From Amphimedon queenslandica (lineage: Eukaryota > Porifera > Demospongiae > Haplosclerida > Niphatidae), in NCBI RefSeq assembly GCF_000090795.2, contig NW_003546455.1:13841-77840 (forward strand): a stretch of DNA of 64,000 bases. The letters are read 5' to 3'. Both the position numbers and the translations under genes were made by a program. Shown here piece by piece: positions 1 through 11,251 of this stretch (the stretch's first letter is position 1; each line of letters begins with the position of its first letter). The notes under the pieces were generated by a model. That model saw only the letters and a program-made list of their open reading frames with translations, ran no database searches and had not been told where the DNA came from.

Positions 1-780
1 GAAGCAATTATGAAATTTGGAACTTTGGAACTTTGTAGCTAAAATTAAAAATCCAAAGTTTAAAATCTTCATATTATTGAAATTTGAACATCAAATACTA
101 ACTGTAAAATTACACAATATAATGCACTATGGCATATTGGCATTATCATTCTAATTGCAAACATTCAATTTTTAGGATTTTTGAAAATATTATTTTATGC
201 TTGACTTTCTTGAATGAGACAATATGTAACTTTGGAAATTTGCAAATTCAGAACTAAAATCACAAATCCAATGTTCTAAATATTTATGCAACTGAATTTT
301 ACTCCTAAAACACCAATTGTAAAATTACAAAATGTTTTGTACATATAGTTATTGGCATCACCATTTTACTTACAAAAATTAAATTTATTAGGATTTATAA
401 AATTATTATTTTACTCATAACTTGCAAAATGTCAATTGTTTAGACATTAGATTATTGAGTATTTACCATAATATCTAAATCTCAAACATTTGGAAATTTA
501 AACGGCGGGAATATACACTGACCATGCTGACCTGCCACACTACATACTGATGATAATTGACAAAAGGTAGCATTTGGCTGATTATTATATTCATCATTAT
601 AATAAAAAACTATCACCTTGTGTGTATTCTATTAGAGAAGTATTGTTTCCAAAAAACTAGTAACTTTTTGCCTTGGGCAAAATTTTATTATTATAGCTAG
701 AGCACAGGAAATTGGATTTTTTTACTATAAAGATAAATTTAACTATCCAACATAAAGTACTTTTGTCGATCACAGTGATA
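1..780. other. AT-rich non-coding DNA
   Basis: No open frame with coding character and no clear repeat boundary was seen. The sequence is very AT-rich, with short homopolymer runs. The homology with the 12.4-kb region starts only at about 784. Confidence 0.6.
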
Positions 781-2099
781 GCACTCACCAGAGTCACCGC
801 TGTGTTATACTACATGTAGCATAAGTTTAGGAATGAAATTGCATTGGGAGAGTAATCCCATTAGTCATGCATACATTAAAATGAATGTCAAGCTTTTAAA
901 CGTCAAATAGACTTTAGTTAAAAATTTTATTGGGGGGGGGCAGCCTCAAAGCCTAGCTATAAACTGATTCCAATCAAAAGTTGTTATATTTTAATAAGTA
1001 ATAATTTTTTGAAAAAGATCAAATTAGTCTCTTTTACAAAAAATTGCACGAAAATCACCCCAAGTGTCCTTATGTTACATAAAAAGTTAGAGCTACTTTT
1101 AATTAATAACTTTTGAGTTATGAGCATTTAAGAATAAGCCAAGTTTTGGAAAAGCAAAATAATTTACTTTAAGAGATTATTTTGGTAATTTGAAAAACTA
1201 TAGTTTTTGCTTTTTTCCAATTATGGGCTCAAAACCACCCTTATTTTTTCTGATACCTAATTAATGTCCTTATATGATAGAAATTCATACAAGCATTGGG
1301 GGGAGCAATCCCACTAGCCATGGGAAAACATTCCTACATCCTTGCTGTAGCATTTTAAAACTATAGAGTCACATGTAATTGATGCTTACTACATTTTAGA
1401 TTAGCAAAAAATTGTTTTATGATACTGGTGGCACAATAGGATCTATGTTTTTGATAAGCTAAATTAAGACTCAATTGGCTCAATCTAGTTTGCCATTGAG
1501 TATTCACCCACAATGTCATTGGGTCCATTCGCTAAAAAATGCTTATTCTGCTATTTTAAGTAAGTCATTCAGCACAAAATTTGAACAGATTTGAGCCAAT
1601 ATAGTACATTACATTTTTATAAGGTGATAATTTCAGCACTGAATTGTTAATACATTGGTACTTACTATCTTTGCTTTAACTCTTGAGTCTGGATTCATCT
1701 CATCATGTCACTATAAAGACTCCTGTAGAATAGCAAGAACCAATAATACTCAACAGTTACATTACTCTTTGACCCTTTGAAGGCATAAAAACAGCAGAGT
1801 ATTGTTTTGGCATGTCCTTTTGAGGGCATGCCAAAATTCACAGAATTTTGATATACTGTATAGCACATGTTCTAGCTTGCACTGAATAATAATTTTGAAC
1901 TTAATCCAATAAAAATCACATTTTTAAAGTTACTACTCCAAAACCAAGCCAAAGACCTTGAACCAGTGATTTTTGTGGTATGTTAATTTCCATTATTTTT
2001 GTGCTCACTTTAAATCCACAAAGTTTAAACTACCTCCAATGTTACTCTTTTGTATTGACTATGATTACAAAACTAGCTGATACAAATATAAATTTTTAA

Positions 2100-2505
2100 G
2101 CACATATCATTAAATTGTGAAACTTTAGATGCTAAAAATATGATGGTCTTTGACCAAATTTTGCCAAATAAGACTAATTATGAGATAATTCTTCTTTTTA
2201 ATCATTTTTTGATACAAATGCATTTTATATTGTGTAGTAAGTTTGAGCTGATTCCATCAAAACTTGGATTCTACAATTTTTTTACACAGTTACGCCAAAG
2301 TCCCTGTATTTTGCGCAGGGTTTTTGTCAAAGTTTCATCAAAAAGATTAGAAAAGAATTCTTAATTTTAAAACAATTGTTTAATCCATATGCATGTGAGT
2401 ATGACCTGATTCTAATATCAATTGGACTTTTAAAAATTTTTGAAGTTACTCAAAAAGCCAAATACATGTCTATTTTAGTCATGAAGCTTTTTAGCTCATT
2501 TAGCA
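2100..2505 (+). repeat. Truncated copy of the ~180-bp-unit interspersed element, right end
   Basis: It contains two units with the core 'gtttgagctgattcc', and ends in a module (CATGAAGC, then TTTAGCTCATTTAGCATGC, about 2478-2504). That module also closes the arrays near 22.9 kb and 40.3 kb. Confidence 0.55.
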
Positions 2506-2926
2506 TGCCTGGTATAATGTAGTTAGTGATTAAATTTTGGTGAATTGCTAAATTTTTGATGATTGGTGGGTTGCAATTTGTGGCCATTTGCCATTGATTA
2601 TGTACATAAATAGTGGAAACGATGACTATCAAAAATGCCGCCACAATTGCCAATATTTCCCCCTCTAAAATTACCAGTTATACGATGGTGGCAATTCAAA
2701 ATTTTGAGAGAAATCATTGTAAATAGTAAACTTGTTCAAATGCATAAGAATCCCTTAATCCCTCCCTATAGTGTGAGATATTATCCTACCTTCTATTATT
2801 TCTTCCGATGTTGCTTACTGTATTCAGGCCATTGTGTTAGTTTCTTGACAGACTTTATCTTTACCAATGATTCAAGTGACTGTAATATTAATGCTATATA
2901 ATTGTTAATAATTACGATTAGGCCAT

Positions 2927-3158
2927 TATACTGTATAGCTCCAAATTTTTGTCCGAAGTCAAAGTTAATTTTTGTCAAATTTGTTAGTCAACTTTGTTTG
3001 GCAAAATTTTTGACACACCAAATTTTTGCTTCACATGGGTAGCATGTGAATTTATAACAGAAATGACAAAAATGTAATCAATAAACTAATTTTGAAATAA
3101 AACTTAAGATTTTGACGAAATTTTTGACTGACAAAATTTGGTGCTATATATCGTATAG
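2927..3158. mobile_element. MITE-like inverted-repeat element
   Basis: The left end (2927-2953) and the reverse complement of the right end (3129-3158) share an imperfect terminal inverted repeat of roughly 27 bp that includes 'ccaaatttttgtc'. The interior is AT-rich with no ORF. A shortened relative lies at the equivalent place in the duplicate (about 15177-15226). Confidence 0.5.
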
Positions 3159-3320
3159 GGGTACATTTCCTGGGGAAAATAATTCACGGAAATGAGTATT
3201 CACAAGGAAAATTTTTTGCGTTTTCTTCTACTGACTATTTTTAGTATGATAAAAATAATTTTCAATAGTAAAAATTTTCATGAATTTTTAAAATCCTTGT
3301 GAAATATACCCTCTATACCG
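3152..3320. mobile_element. Second MITE-like inverted repeat, abutting the first
   Basis: The ends 'cgtataggggtacatttcc' and, read from the right, 'cggtatagagggtatatttc' form an imperfect inverted repeat about 170 bp apart. It overlaps the end of the preceding element by a few bases. Confidence 0.45.
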
Positions 3321-3694
3321 TGGTATACTGCTTATATTAATGTACGCAGTCAGAACCTGCTGAGGAGTAATTAGGTTAGTCAGGCTCTGCCTGAGTAGAA
3401 TTAAGTAAGAAGAGCCTGACTAGACTTAGGTAAGGAGTACACAAAGCATGGCAAACGTTAAGCGGGCTACACTTGCAGGTATGCAGATTGTGTACATTTA
3501 ATCTTACTAGTTTTATTGCCCAATTTGCCTGCAGCTATTTTACCCAACTGAGCGGCACTGACCCAGCTCCGAGCATTAATACACATGAGCACAGCCCTAT
3601 ACGTACATCAGTATCAAGAAACTTCTCTCAAAACTCAATATAAGTGTGCAATTGTCAACAGTCAATGATGAACTCATTGAACTGATGAGCTTAT

Positions 3695-3704
3695 CACGCC
3701 CACA
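3695..3704 (+). promoter_or_regulatory. CACGCCCACA promoter motif
   Basis: The motif lies about 30 bp before the ATG at 3734 and is conserved at the same distance before the duplicate gene (16519-16528). The core ACGCCCA also occurs upstream of the sulfurtransferase and NLR-like genes. It resembles KLF/Sp-type GC/CACCC boxes; the factor is unknown. Confidence 0.4.
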
Positions 3705-3733
3705 TAGACTAGATAAAGCCGGATATTAGCACG

Positions 3734-5047
3734 ATGTCGAGGTGGAACAACAACTGGAGGTGCAAGTATCTCTTTATTTTCTTTCTTTCTTCTCTACGTC
3801 TTCTGTCCAACTATTGTGTTTTAATGCCCAATGGAATAGAAGACACCATTATTAAAGTGATGGGAGTCACTACTGCAGAGTATGATCTACTTTTCTCCGC
3901 TACTGCATGGCCTAACATATTCCTTTGTTTAGTAGGAGGAATACTAATAGACGGGTTAATAGGATTGAGACTTGGACTACTCATTGTGGTTAATTGTGTA
4001 CTATTGGGTCAGATTGTATGGGCTATAGGAGGACTTGTTGATAACTACTTTATTATGCTGGCTGGACGATTCTTACTTGGAGCTGGAAATGAGTTAGTGG
4101 TTGTTATTGATAATGGATTTAAAGCAATCTGGTTTAAAGAGGACCTATCACTTGCCATTTCAATTGATATTGGATTCAGTAGAATAGGTGGAACATTAGC
4201 TATACTTCTTCCTCAGTTAATATATGACAATCTCACAATATTACGTAGTCCTACTTTTAGACTAGGAGTCACACTGCTTACTGCTGCTGGATTAATGATA
4301 ATCGGGCTAACATTCTCCTTATTAATTTTCTTCATGGACTACAAACGAGAGAAACAAGTTGAAAAATCACCTAAATCAATTACAGGTCATAAATCTAGCA
4401 TTCTAAGTAATGTGAAGCAGTTTTCAGTACTATTTTGGTTGAGTACAGCTATTAATTTAGCCTATTTTCCAGTCTTGCATTCGATTGTTGGAAATGGCCA
4501 GGATTTTTTTGTACAGAAATATGGCCTTTCAATTGAAATGGCAAATTTAGCCAATAGTTTGTTGTTTGGTGGAGCAATCATATTCATACCAATTGCTGGG
4601 TTTCTTACAACTAAAATTGGCTTTCGTTTGTATTGGTTGCTGTCATCACTTATAGTAACAACTCTCCCACCTTTATTATTATTTATGTTCAGTAATGGAG
4701 ACAGTTACATTCCATTCGTAGCAGGAATGTTGTACTCTCTCTCGTATTCTATTATTGGGCCGTCACTCACAACTCTGCCAGCTTTTATAATAAATAAGGA
4801 ATTTATCACTACAGCTTATGGTATTCAGAAGAGTCTTTTTAATGCTTCCTTTTCTTTAATGGCATATGTTACTGGTCTAACTATTGATACTCTTGGTTAC
4901 TTTGTTTTGCAGGGATTATTCACACATTGTATTATCTTTTGCATTGATTTGGCATTAATTATGATCTTTATTGATGTTGCTTCTAAAAATCCAAAGCTCA
5001 ACATTTCTGGACTGTGGCTCCGTAGAAATAAAGAATCTACTAGTTAA
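3734..5047 (+). CDS. MFSD1-like major facilitator transporter, copy A
   Basis: This is a 437-residue multi-pass membrane protein of the major facilitator superfamily. It aligns by eye along its length with animal MFSD1, a lysosomal transporter of dipeptides that in vertebrates works with the accessory protein GLMP. Matching landmarks include the WPN..LC..GG.LID block after TM1 (residues ~60-74), the AGRF..GAG.E segment (~111-120), the WFK block (~133), the GTAYG-like 'TTAYGIQKS' (~357-365) and a G...D..GY stretch before the last helix. The N-terminal tail is only about 11 residues and lacks the acidic dileucine sorting motif of vertebrate MFSD1, so lysosomal targeting would need another signal. 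The ATG at 3734 is the first in frame. The frame has no introns, unlike vertebrate MFSD1. It is about 90% identical to copy B at 16568. A polyadenylation signal follows at once. The substrate is inferred from family only. Confidence 0.85.
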   Translation: MSRWNNNWRCKYLFIFFLSSLRLLSNYCVLMPNGIEDTIIKVMGVTTAEYDLLFSATAWPNIFLCLVGGILIDGLIGLRLGLLIVVNCVLLGQIVWAIGGLVDNYFIMLAGRFLLGAGNELVVVIDNGFKAIWFKEDLSLAISIDIGFSRIGGTLAILLPQLIYDNLTILRSPTFRLGVTLLTAAGLMIIGLTFSLLIFFMDYKREKQVEKSPKSITGHKSSILSNVKQFSVLFWLSTAINLAYFPVLHSIVGNGQDFFVQKYGLSIEMANLANSLLFGGAIIFIPIAGFLTTKIGFRLYWLLSSLIVTTLPPLLLFMFSNGDSYIPFVAGMLYSLSYSIIGPSLTTLPAFIINKEFITTAYGIQKSLFNASFSLMAYVTGLTIDTLGYFVLQGLFTHCIIFCIDLALIMIFIDVASKNPKLNISGLWLRRNKESTS

Positions 5048-5052
5048 TTATT

Positions 5053-5058
5053 AATAAA
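5053..5058 (+). terminator. Polyadenylation signal AATAAA
   Basis: AATAAA begins 6 bases after the stop codon of transporter copy A. It is very close, so the 3' UTR would be only a few tens of bases if it is used. Confidence 0.45.
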
Positions 5059-5654
5059 ATAAGATTGTATTTCTACTATTATTTTTTAGCATTATTATTA
5101 TTCACTTTTGATTTAATTATGTTTTTCTCATAATACCGGTAATAATAGATTGTAGATGTACTGGTACCAGAAGAAATAAACCAGTCTTATTACTGCGAAA
5201 CAATTATGAGTTCATCGTGGCAAAGGAAAAAACAATAAACTTATGCAAAACTTAAGCAATAATGAGAGCATAAGAGCATGAACTGACAAGTCAAATTACA
5301 GGGATTTGGACAAAGAAAGCGACTGAGTGATGACAAGCATTATATAACTTCTCTGAAAACACTCAAATACAAGTAACAATGATTTGTAGCTCATTACATT
5401 GCCATTACTTATTCATTTCACTTTGAATAAATCTGTTTCAAGGCAATATTATCTCAAAATTCACCATTACATTGAGATCCATTATCAATAAAAAGGAAAA
5501 TTGGGAAAAACATTTATTGCTTTAAATAGGCCAAAAAGCGCAAAGTACCACTGTTGAATTTAGAGGAGAAAACTTTACCAAATTTGGAATTTATTCACCA
5601 AAATAAAACCAAACAATTATGCATCCTCAATACATAAATAAAATTTAGCAATTC

Positions 5655-6640
5655 GCTTCCCAGAGGATTTTGTAATAGTGCTCAGCTCAATTTTAAGCAA
5701 ATTCAAAAAATTCTGTATTGGTACTATGTCAAATTTTTATCAAGCTTAGCATGGATAAAATTCCTATTATATATTCTCATTTTTATATGTTGTGTAGAAA
5801 TTTAATTAATTCAGATCAGAAACTGAATATTTATTATTAAATTTTCAAAATTTGCTCAGTAAACAGTGCTCTACACACAGTCTTGGGCAAAACTTCACTG
5901 AAATTAAAAAAAGAGAAAAATTTTAATTTTAATATTAATATTTTTTCTGATGCTTATACATGTACATGTTTTAATGCTATGTAGCAAGTTTGATATGATT
6001 CCAATGAAAATTGGATTTTTTACAAATTTTTAAAGTTACTCAAAAATCTGGCCAAAGTTCCTGTCCCTGCAGTGCATCGAAGATGAAAAGAAGTGAATTT
6101 TTCAATTTTAATAATTTTTTCAGATACACATATACATGTTCTTACATGCATGTTGTGGAGGAAGTTGGAGCTAATTGTTATAAAATTGGATTAATAATTT
6201 TTTAAGTTGCTCAGAAATTGAGCCAACCAAAGGCCTTTGGTATTTGGTCAAAAATGACTGGGAAAGAATTCTTCAATTTGATGATTTTTTAATGTTTTAA
6301 TGCTGTGCAGAAGGTTTAAGCTGATTCAGAGCAGTCTATAAATGTCACCAAAATTGCATGAAAAAAGACAATTCTTTATTAATTTTTATATTTTTTTATA
6401 CATAGCTATATATACATGTTTTGTTTATGCTGTGTATCAAGTTTAAGCTGATTCCAATCAAAATTGGATTTTAAAATTTTAAGTTTTTCAAAAATTAGGC
6501 CAAAGTCCTTTAGCCTAATTTTTCACAAATAAGAAGAAGAGAAGTCCTTATGTTACGTAGAAAGTTTGAGCTGAGTCAGATCAAATTTGGATTTTTTACA
6601 AATTTTTTAAGTTGCTCCAAACTTGGATAAAACTTCCTGT
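5655..6640 (+). repeat. Array of ~180-bp degenerate tandem units (interspersed element)
   Basis: The array opens with a variant of the left module seen at 20057 and 39081 ('cagaggattttgtaatag' versus 'cacaggattttggcatag'). It then carries four or five diverged units with the core 'gttgtgtagaaagtttgagc' followed by 'gattcc.atcaaaattgga'. No coding frame. Confidence 0.6.
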
Positions 6641-7659
6641 ATTATATTAAGTATTACTGTAGTTGAGATGTTTTCTTAAATAAAGTGGACTTGATATTAA
6701 GTATAGTTTACCCTTGAGAGTACTCATTTAAATGTTAGTCTACATTATCATAGTGACTACAGTAAATATAAGACTTAGTGTTCAAGTGGATACATGCTAT
6801 ATACATGTGTTTAGTAGTTTCATATTCATTCAATTTACCTTTTTTGTACCTGCACGAGTGTACCCTAGATATTATTTATTGATTAAAACTCAATTTTTTG
6901 TTGTTATAAAAGTACATCCATACAATTTCAAATTGATTACAATCAGTTTAAGCTTTCTACATGTTTGTGTCAAGCAGCTTGCATGCATCATTGTGCCATG
7001 TATTACGACAGAGATATAATAGACTACCCAGCCAAGAATTTTCATGCCTAATCCAGGACTATTGCCCAAAATTACTGGATCAAGCCTGACTCCATCATTG
7101 CTGAATCATTAAAGTCGGTCTGGCCTGATCCAGTGTAGATGCTTATCATGCCTGAATTGTGGCTGACTTCACGATTGTATCAGGACTGATTGCCCAAAAT
7201 CCATGGTCCATGTCTGATATCAGGACTGCATGATTTAGTCCTGATCCACGTGCCAGCTCTTGGCTGTGTATGTAACAAAAAATAAAACTACAGATTCAAA
7301 TTGCATCCTCCAATTAAAAATTTGAACACATATAAAGTGACTGACTTGGCATGATGTTCATGACAATTTGGTAGGATTTTAAAGATTTCAGCAAGATTTT
7401 ATCCTGATATAGTTAACCAAGCCAAACTAGATTCTATGTCCTTTATTTATTAATTTTTTTAAACATGTACTTGGCATTTCATCACTATATGACATGTTAA
7501 AATTTGATTTTTACTTTTGAAAGATTAGTATGAAGTGAATTATGCAATAATTATACTGAAAATTACCTGGTAACGCCTCCACACGAAATTATGCTTTATA
7601 TAACCAGAAAAATTTTTGCGTGAGTGATTCTGATCTGAGTGAAGCGGGCATCTATAGAT
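6641..7659. other. Intergenic stretch before the KMO gene
   Basis: Apart from the inverted-repeat element at 7026-7269, I see only AT-rich sequence. The hydrophobic open frame at 6732-7019 has no recognisable domain and is not supported as a gene. Confidence 0.5.
7026..7269. mobile_element. Small inverted-repeat element
   Basis: Ends 'acccagccaagaa' and 'agctcttggctgtgt' are inverted. The interior repeats 'tcaggactg' and 'cctgatcca' in both orientations, giving a foldback structure of about 244 bp. No ORF. Confidence 0.4.
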
Positions 7660-9042
7660 ATGGAGTTGAAGCACCAGTTGGAAGATGAAGAAGTCCCCGT
7701 TGCCGTGATTGGTGGTGGTATAGTGGGCCCAGTAATGGCATACATATTGGGAGAGCGCGGTATCAGAGTTCATTTATATGAGTCGAGAAACAAAGGCCTA
7801 AATGGAAGTCTGGGCAGAGCAATAAACTTTTCTCTCTCCAACCGCGGAATAGACGCACTGGTACGAATGGGTATCTCCGATAAAGTGCTAAAAGAGGCAG
7901 CTCCATACTATGGTAGATGCATACATTTGCCTAATAGCGGGGGTGAGACTAAAGTGGAGTTTTACCTTGGCAATGAAAAGAAAGAAGCAATACACTCCAT
8001 AAATAGGAGACTATTGAGTGAATTAGTTTTGAAAAGATTAGAAGAGAATCCAAATGTCAAAATATTTTATCAGCATCAATTATTAAATATAGAGCATAAA
8101 AACGAAACGTTACACTTTAACGTAAAAGGAGGAGAAGAAGGGAGTAATAATAAAAAATCAGTAAAAGCTAAATTTATAATTGGATGCGACGGTTTCAATT
8201 CTTCTGTGCGCAAAAGTATACTTGGATCAATGTCATATTATCAACAGAACATATTGGACGAGGTTTATCACGAGTTCTACCTTCCTCCAACACAAAATGG
8301 AGAGTCTGCAGTACCATATCCAGATATGTTTCATATATGGCAACTAGGTGAAGTGATGATGGTTGGTCTACCTAATAAAGGGAATAGTTTCAATATCATA
8401 TTATATACTCCTCTCTCGCACTCTAGAAATATTAAAACACCAAATGATGTTTTGGATTTTTTCCAAAAAACGTTTCCAGACGTGCAGGGAAAAATACCAA
8501 AAGATCAACTAATTGAAGATTTCTTTCGAAAGACCCCAAGCAGGCTTAATATCATGAAGTGTTACCCTTATCACTATGGTAACATCCTTTTGCTAGGTGA
8601 TGCTGCCCATTGTGTCCATCCTTTTTGTGGACAAGGTGTAAACGCTGCCTTAGAGGATTGCCTAATATTTGAAGAATGTCTTGAAGAGAATAATGGAGAC
8701 TTACTAACAGCAGCTGAACTATTCACTAATAGACGTTGGAAGGATCTGCACACATTAGCTGACGAATCATTGAATAACTTCACTGCTTCAAGAACTGGTG
8801 TCAGTTCTAATTGGTTTTGGATTAAATTAGAATCGTTTTTATCAAAATTTTTGCCTAATGTATTTAAACAGATATATCCAATGATTGTATTCACAAGAGA
8901 AAGATATTCCGAAATATATAAAAGAGAAAAATGGCAAAAGAAAATAGTAAATATTACAGGAATTATTATTATTATGACTATTTTATTGTTTTTATTATTG
9001 TTGGTGATGCTGTTATTCAGTATAATGAATTTTTTTTATTAG
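7660..9042 (+). CDS. KMO: Kynurenine 3-monooxygenase
   Basis: This FAD- and NADPH-dependent enzyme hydroxylates L-kynurenine to 3-hydroxykynurenine in tryptophan degradation, at the mitochondrial outer membrane in animals. The 460-residue frame shows the Rossmann GxGxxG motif (VIGGGIVGP, residues ~17-25) and GRAINFSLSNRG (~52-63), equivalent to the family's GRSINLALSHRG. It also has the second FAD motif GDAAHCVHPFCGQG (~313-326) and the matching tail NSSWF-like 'SSNWFW'. Arg86 and Tyr102 sit where the kynurenine-binding Arg and Tyr of human KMO are found. A hydrophobic C-terminal helix after KIVNITG serves as the membrane anchor. The open frame runs back to a GTG at 7639, but the first ATG, in a good Kozak context (gatATGG), is at 7660. 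The gene lacks introns, whereas human KMO has many. The next gene starts about 315 bp downstream on the same strand. Confidence 0.92.
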   Translation: MELKHQLEDEEVPVAVIGGGIVGPVMAYILGERGIRVHLYESRNKGLNGSLGRAINFSLSNRGIDALVRMGISDKVLKEAAPYYGRCIHLPNSGGETKVEFYLGNEKKEAIHSINRRLLSELVLKRLEENPNVKIFYQHQLLNIEHKNETLHFNVKGGEEGSNNKKSVKAKFIIGCDGFNSSVRKSILGSMSYYQQNILDEVYHEFYLPPTQNGESAVPYPDMFHIWQLGEVMMVGLPNKGNSFNIILYTPLSHSRNIKTPNDVLDFFQKTFPDVQGKIPKDQLIEDFFRKTPSRLNIMKCYPYHYGNILLLGDAAHCVHPFCGQGVNAALEDCLIFEECLEENNGDLLTAAELFTNRRWKDLHTLADESLNNFTASRTGVSSNWFWIKLESFLSKFLPNVFKQIYPMIVFTRERYSEIYKREKWQKKIVNITGIIIIMTILLFLLLLVMLLFSIMNFFY

Positions 9043-9089
9043 AATTTTTTGACAGTATTTTGGCAACATAGGGTATTATACGTACATAT

Positions 9090-9095
9090 AATAAA
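9090..9095 (+). terminator. Polyadenylation signal AATAAA
   Basis: AATAAA lies 47 bases past the KMO stop codon, in the ~315-bp gap before the TPR gene. Confidence 0.5.
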
Positions 9096-9357
9096 ACATG
9101 TAGCACAATGTGGCTAATTTGCTCATGCGATGATCTCACCGGCTTGTCATAGTTGCGGTAATCTAATGCTAATTTTTAGGTTGCACTTCAATCAATGGAA
9201 TGCAATTTGTGGTTTATTTAGACTAAACAATAATTATTGTAACCCAATCTACCCCGCACAGTAATGACTGTATCCTGTTTATGCATAGTTTTTGTTTTGT
9301 TATTATGAATTAACGTCGAGAGCAGAATAATTCAGTTAAAGCAACATCGCAGAATTC

Positions 9358-10998
9358 ATGATGTCTTACGATGGGTTAGGTAGCAAGGTTTCCACTTCAT
9401 CTCCAGAATGCAGGTCCTTGATAAATCGTGGCGTGCTTAATTCATATGGTTTTAAACGTGATTTGGCTATTAGTTGCTTTCAGAAGGCACTCGAGATCGA
9501 CAGCGGTTGTCCCATTGCTCACTGTTTTATTGCTTACAATAATGCAGCGGACTACAACAACCCTGATGGCTTTGATTACAGAAAAGGATACCATGAGTCC
9601 CGAAAAGCACTAGAAATTGCCTCAAAAATACCCTCAATTCCTGACTGGGAAATGGCAGTGATAAAGGCACAAACCTATCGTTTTTGCTGGCCTGTGGGCT
9701 CGAAGCCGCTGGACCACCTGCACCAAGAATATGCCAATGCAATGCGAAAAGTATATGAAGAGTATGGTGAAAATGACACTGATATCATGGCTCTTTTTGC
9801 TGAATCTCTAATGATGCTTGCCCCATGGAACCTTTGGACCAAACCCCCAGATATTAAACCAGCAATTAAAGAAACAGAAGAAATAGTTGAAACTCTAGAG
9901 AAAGGTCTTAAGATTGATCCTCTCCACCCTGGCCTTGCTCATTTCTATATCCATGCAATGGAGCATTCTCCCACACCCGAAAAGGCACTTTCAACATCTG
10001 ATCTTCTCCAAAATAGATATCCTGATCAAGGTCACCTATTGCACATGCCCTCTCACATATACATTTGGGTAGGGCAATACAAAGAAGCCATTGATGCCAA
10101 CAAAGCAGCTATAACTTCTGATAAGGCATATAAAGCAAACCAAGAGGCTGAAATTGAAATGTATGATTTGTATCGAATGCATAATTATCACTTTGCTGTT
10201 TGGGCATCTATGTTTGATGGGCAATATACTACTGCTATGGAGCATGCTGGAGAAGTTGAAAAGCAACTTGGAGTGGATGTTGTCACGTCTACACTTAATG
10301 GAGTATCTTTTGGTCCAATTTGGCTAGAAGCATTTGGATCTCTTCCTTGGCATGTCCTTGTACGTTTTGGAAAATGGCAAGAGATTATCAATAGACCAAT
10401 GGATAAAGACAAGGATATTTATGCTGGAACTACAGCTGTTGCCTATTATGCTCGTGCAATAGCTTTTGCTGTTTTGGGTAGAGCAAATGAAGCAGATGCA
10501 GAACGTGTAAATTTCTATACAGCTTTAAGGAACAAAGCACTTAAAAATCGTGTTCTTTTCAATAACGTAATGCATAACCCAGTTAGAAAAAATGGTATCC
10601 TTGATGTTGCTGAAGCTGTGTTGAATGGTGAAGTAGAGTACCACAAAGAAAACTTTGATGAAGCATTCAAGTGGCTTCATCTGGCAGTAGAACGTGATAT
10701 TAACCTTATTTATGATGAGCCAAGAGGATGGATGACACCAGCAAGACACGTATTGGGTGCTCTACTGCTTGAGCATAAAGAGGCAGCTAAGGCTGAAGAA
10801 GTGTATCGTGAAGATTTAAAGCAATACAAGAATAACTTGTGGTCACTCTTGGGTCTGTATCAATCTCTTAAGGAACAAAAGAAAAATGAAAAGGAAGCCG
10901 AAGAGGTTTTTCGTCTATTCAAGAAGGCAAGTGCACGTTGTGATAACTCAGTTAATTTTGGAGCTTCATGCTTGTGTGCTACCAAACTATGCAATTAG
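9358..10998 (+). CDS. Tetratricopeptide-repeat protein of bacterial-type family
   Basis: A 546-residue single-exon protein without signal peptide or membrane span. It is made of helical TPR-like repeats: an N-terminal pair (~25-90, with 'AISCFQKALEIDSGCPIAH'), a middle block (~180-270) and a C-terminal pair (~475-530). The middle carries HPGLAHFYIHAMEHSPTPEK (~196-215) followed by GHLLHMPSHIYIWVGQY (~229-245). This HP..H.YIH..E...P..AL / GHL.HMPSHI..R.G.Y pattern is typical of long TPR proteins annotated in many bacteria and a scattering of eukaryotes. The conserved histidines could bind metal, but the activity is unknown. Two tandem ATGs (9358, 9361) precede the frame. AATAAA occurs 114 bases after the stop. 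Possible ancient acquisition from bacteria; codon usage does not obviously differ from its neighbours by eye. Confidence 0.8.
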   Translation: MMSYDGLGSKVSTSSPECRSLINRGVLNSYGFKRDLAISCFQKALEIDSGCPIAHCFIAYNNAADYNNPDGFDYRKGYHESRKALEIASKIPSIPDWEMAVIKAQTYRFCWPVGSKPLDHLHQEYANAMRKVYEEYGENDTDIMALFAESLMMLAPWNLWTKPPDIKPAIKETEEIVETLEKGLKIDPLHPGLAHFYIHAMEHSPTPEKALSTSDLLQNRYPDQGHLLHMPSHIYIWVGQYKEAIDANKAAITSDKAYKANQEAEIEMYDLYRMHNYHFAVWASMFDGQYTTAMEHAGEVEKQLGVDVVTSTLNGVSFGPIWLEAFGSLPWHVLVRFGKWQEIINRPMDKDKDIYAGTTAVAYYARAIAFAVLGRANEADAERVNFYTALRNKALKNRVLFNNVMHNPVRKNGILDVAEAVLNGEVEYHKENFDEAFKWLHLAVERDINLIYDEPRGWMTPARHVLGALLLEHKEAAKAEEVYREDLKQYKNNLWSLLGLYQSLKEQKKNEKEAEEVFRLFKKASARCDNSVNFGASCLCATKLCN

Positions 10999-11251
10999 AT
11001 TTAGTGAAAATTAACAATTGATAATTATCAAGCTTTCTGTTGAGTTGATTTTACATAATATCTACCAGTCATTTTTACTATTATACTAATTTTTCAATTT
11101 CATGTGATTCCAATAAATTTATACTTATGTATCCCTGTTAAGTGTGAAAACTTAGATCTAAATACATGGAAATTATTTATTTTACTTATAAACTGTATAA
11201 AACAAGTTAACTATTGTGATAGTTGTAATCATTATGTATCCATAAAGAACT
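10999..11251 (+). other. 3' UTR of the TPR gene
   Basis: AT-rich, with the polyadenylation signal AATAAA at 11112-11117. It ends at the target-site duplication of the next element. Confidence 0.5.

Larger units (their letters stand above)
784..5660 (+). repeat. Left copy of a segmental duplication (MFSD1-like unit)
   Basis: Blocks of this stretch are collinear with 12390-18480. Examples: 815-960 matches 12415-12605, 1385-1500 matches 13155-13290, 2780-2925 matches 15005-15175, 3545-3630 matches 16270-16380, the coding sequence 3734-5047 matches 16568-17884, and 5180-5640 matches 18000-18420. Matching non-coding sequence on both sides of the gene shows the second gene arose by DNA duplication and not by an independent retrocopy. 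The other copy is longer because of transposon-like insertions. Confidence 0.85.

Noticed and set aside
930-945. Poly-G run in a type-B repeat remnant
   Set aside because: Simple homopolymer, absent in the duplicate at 12550; no function implied.
6732-7019. 95-codon plus-strand frame
   Set aside because: Hydrophobic and AT-driven, no motif, runs into a MITE.
7639-7659. GTG opening of the KMO frame
   Set aside because: Animal translation starts at ATG; the first in-frame ATG at 7660 has a good context and fits KMO length.
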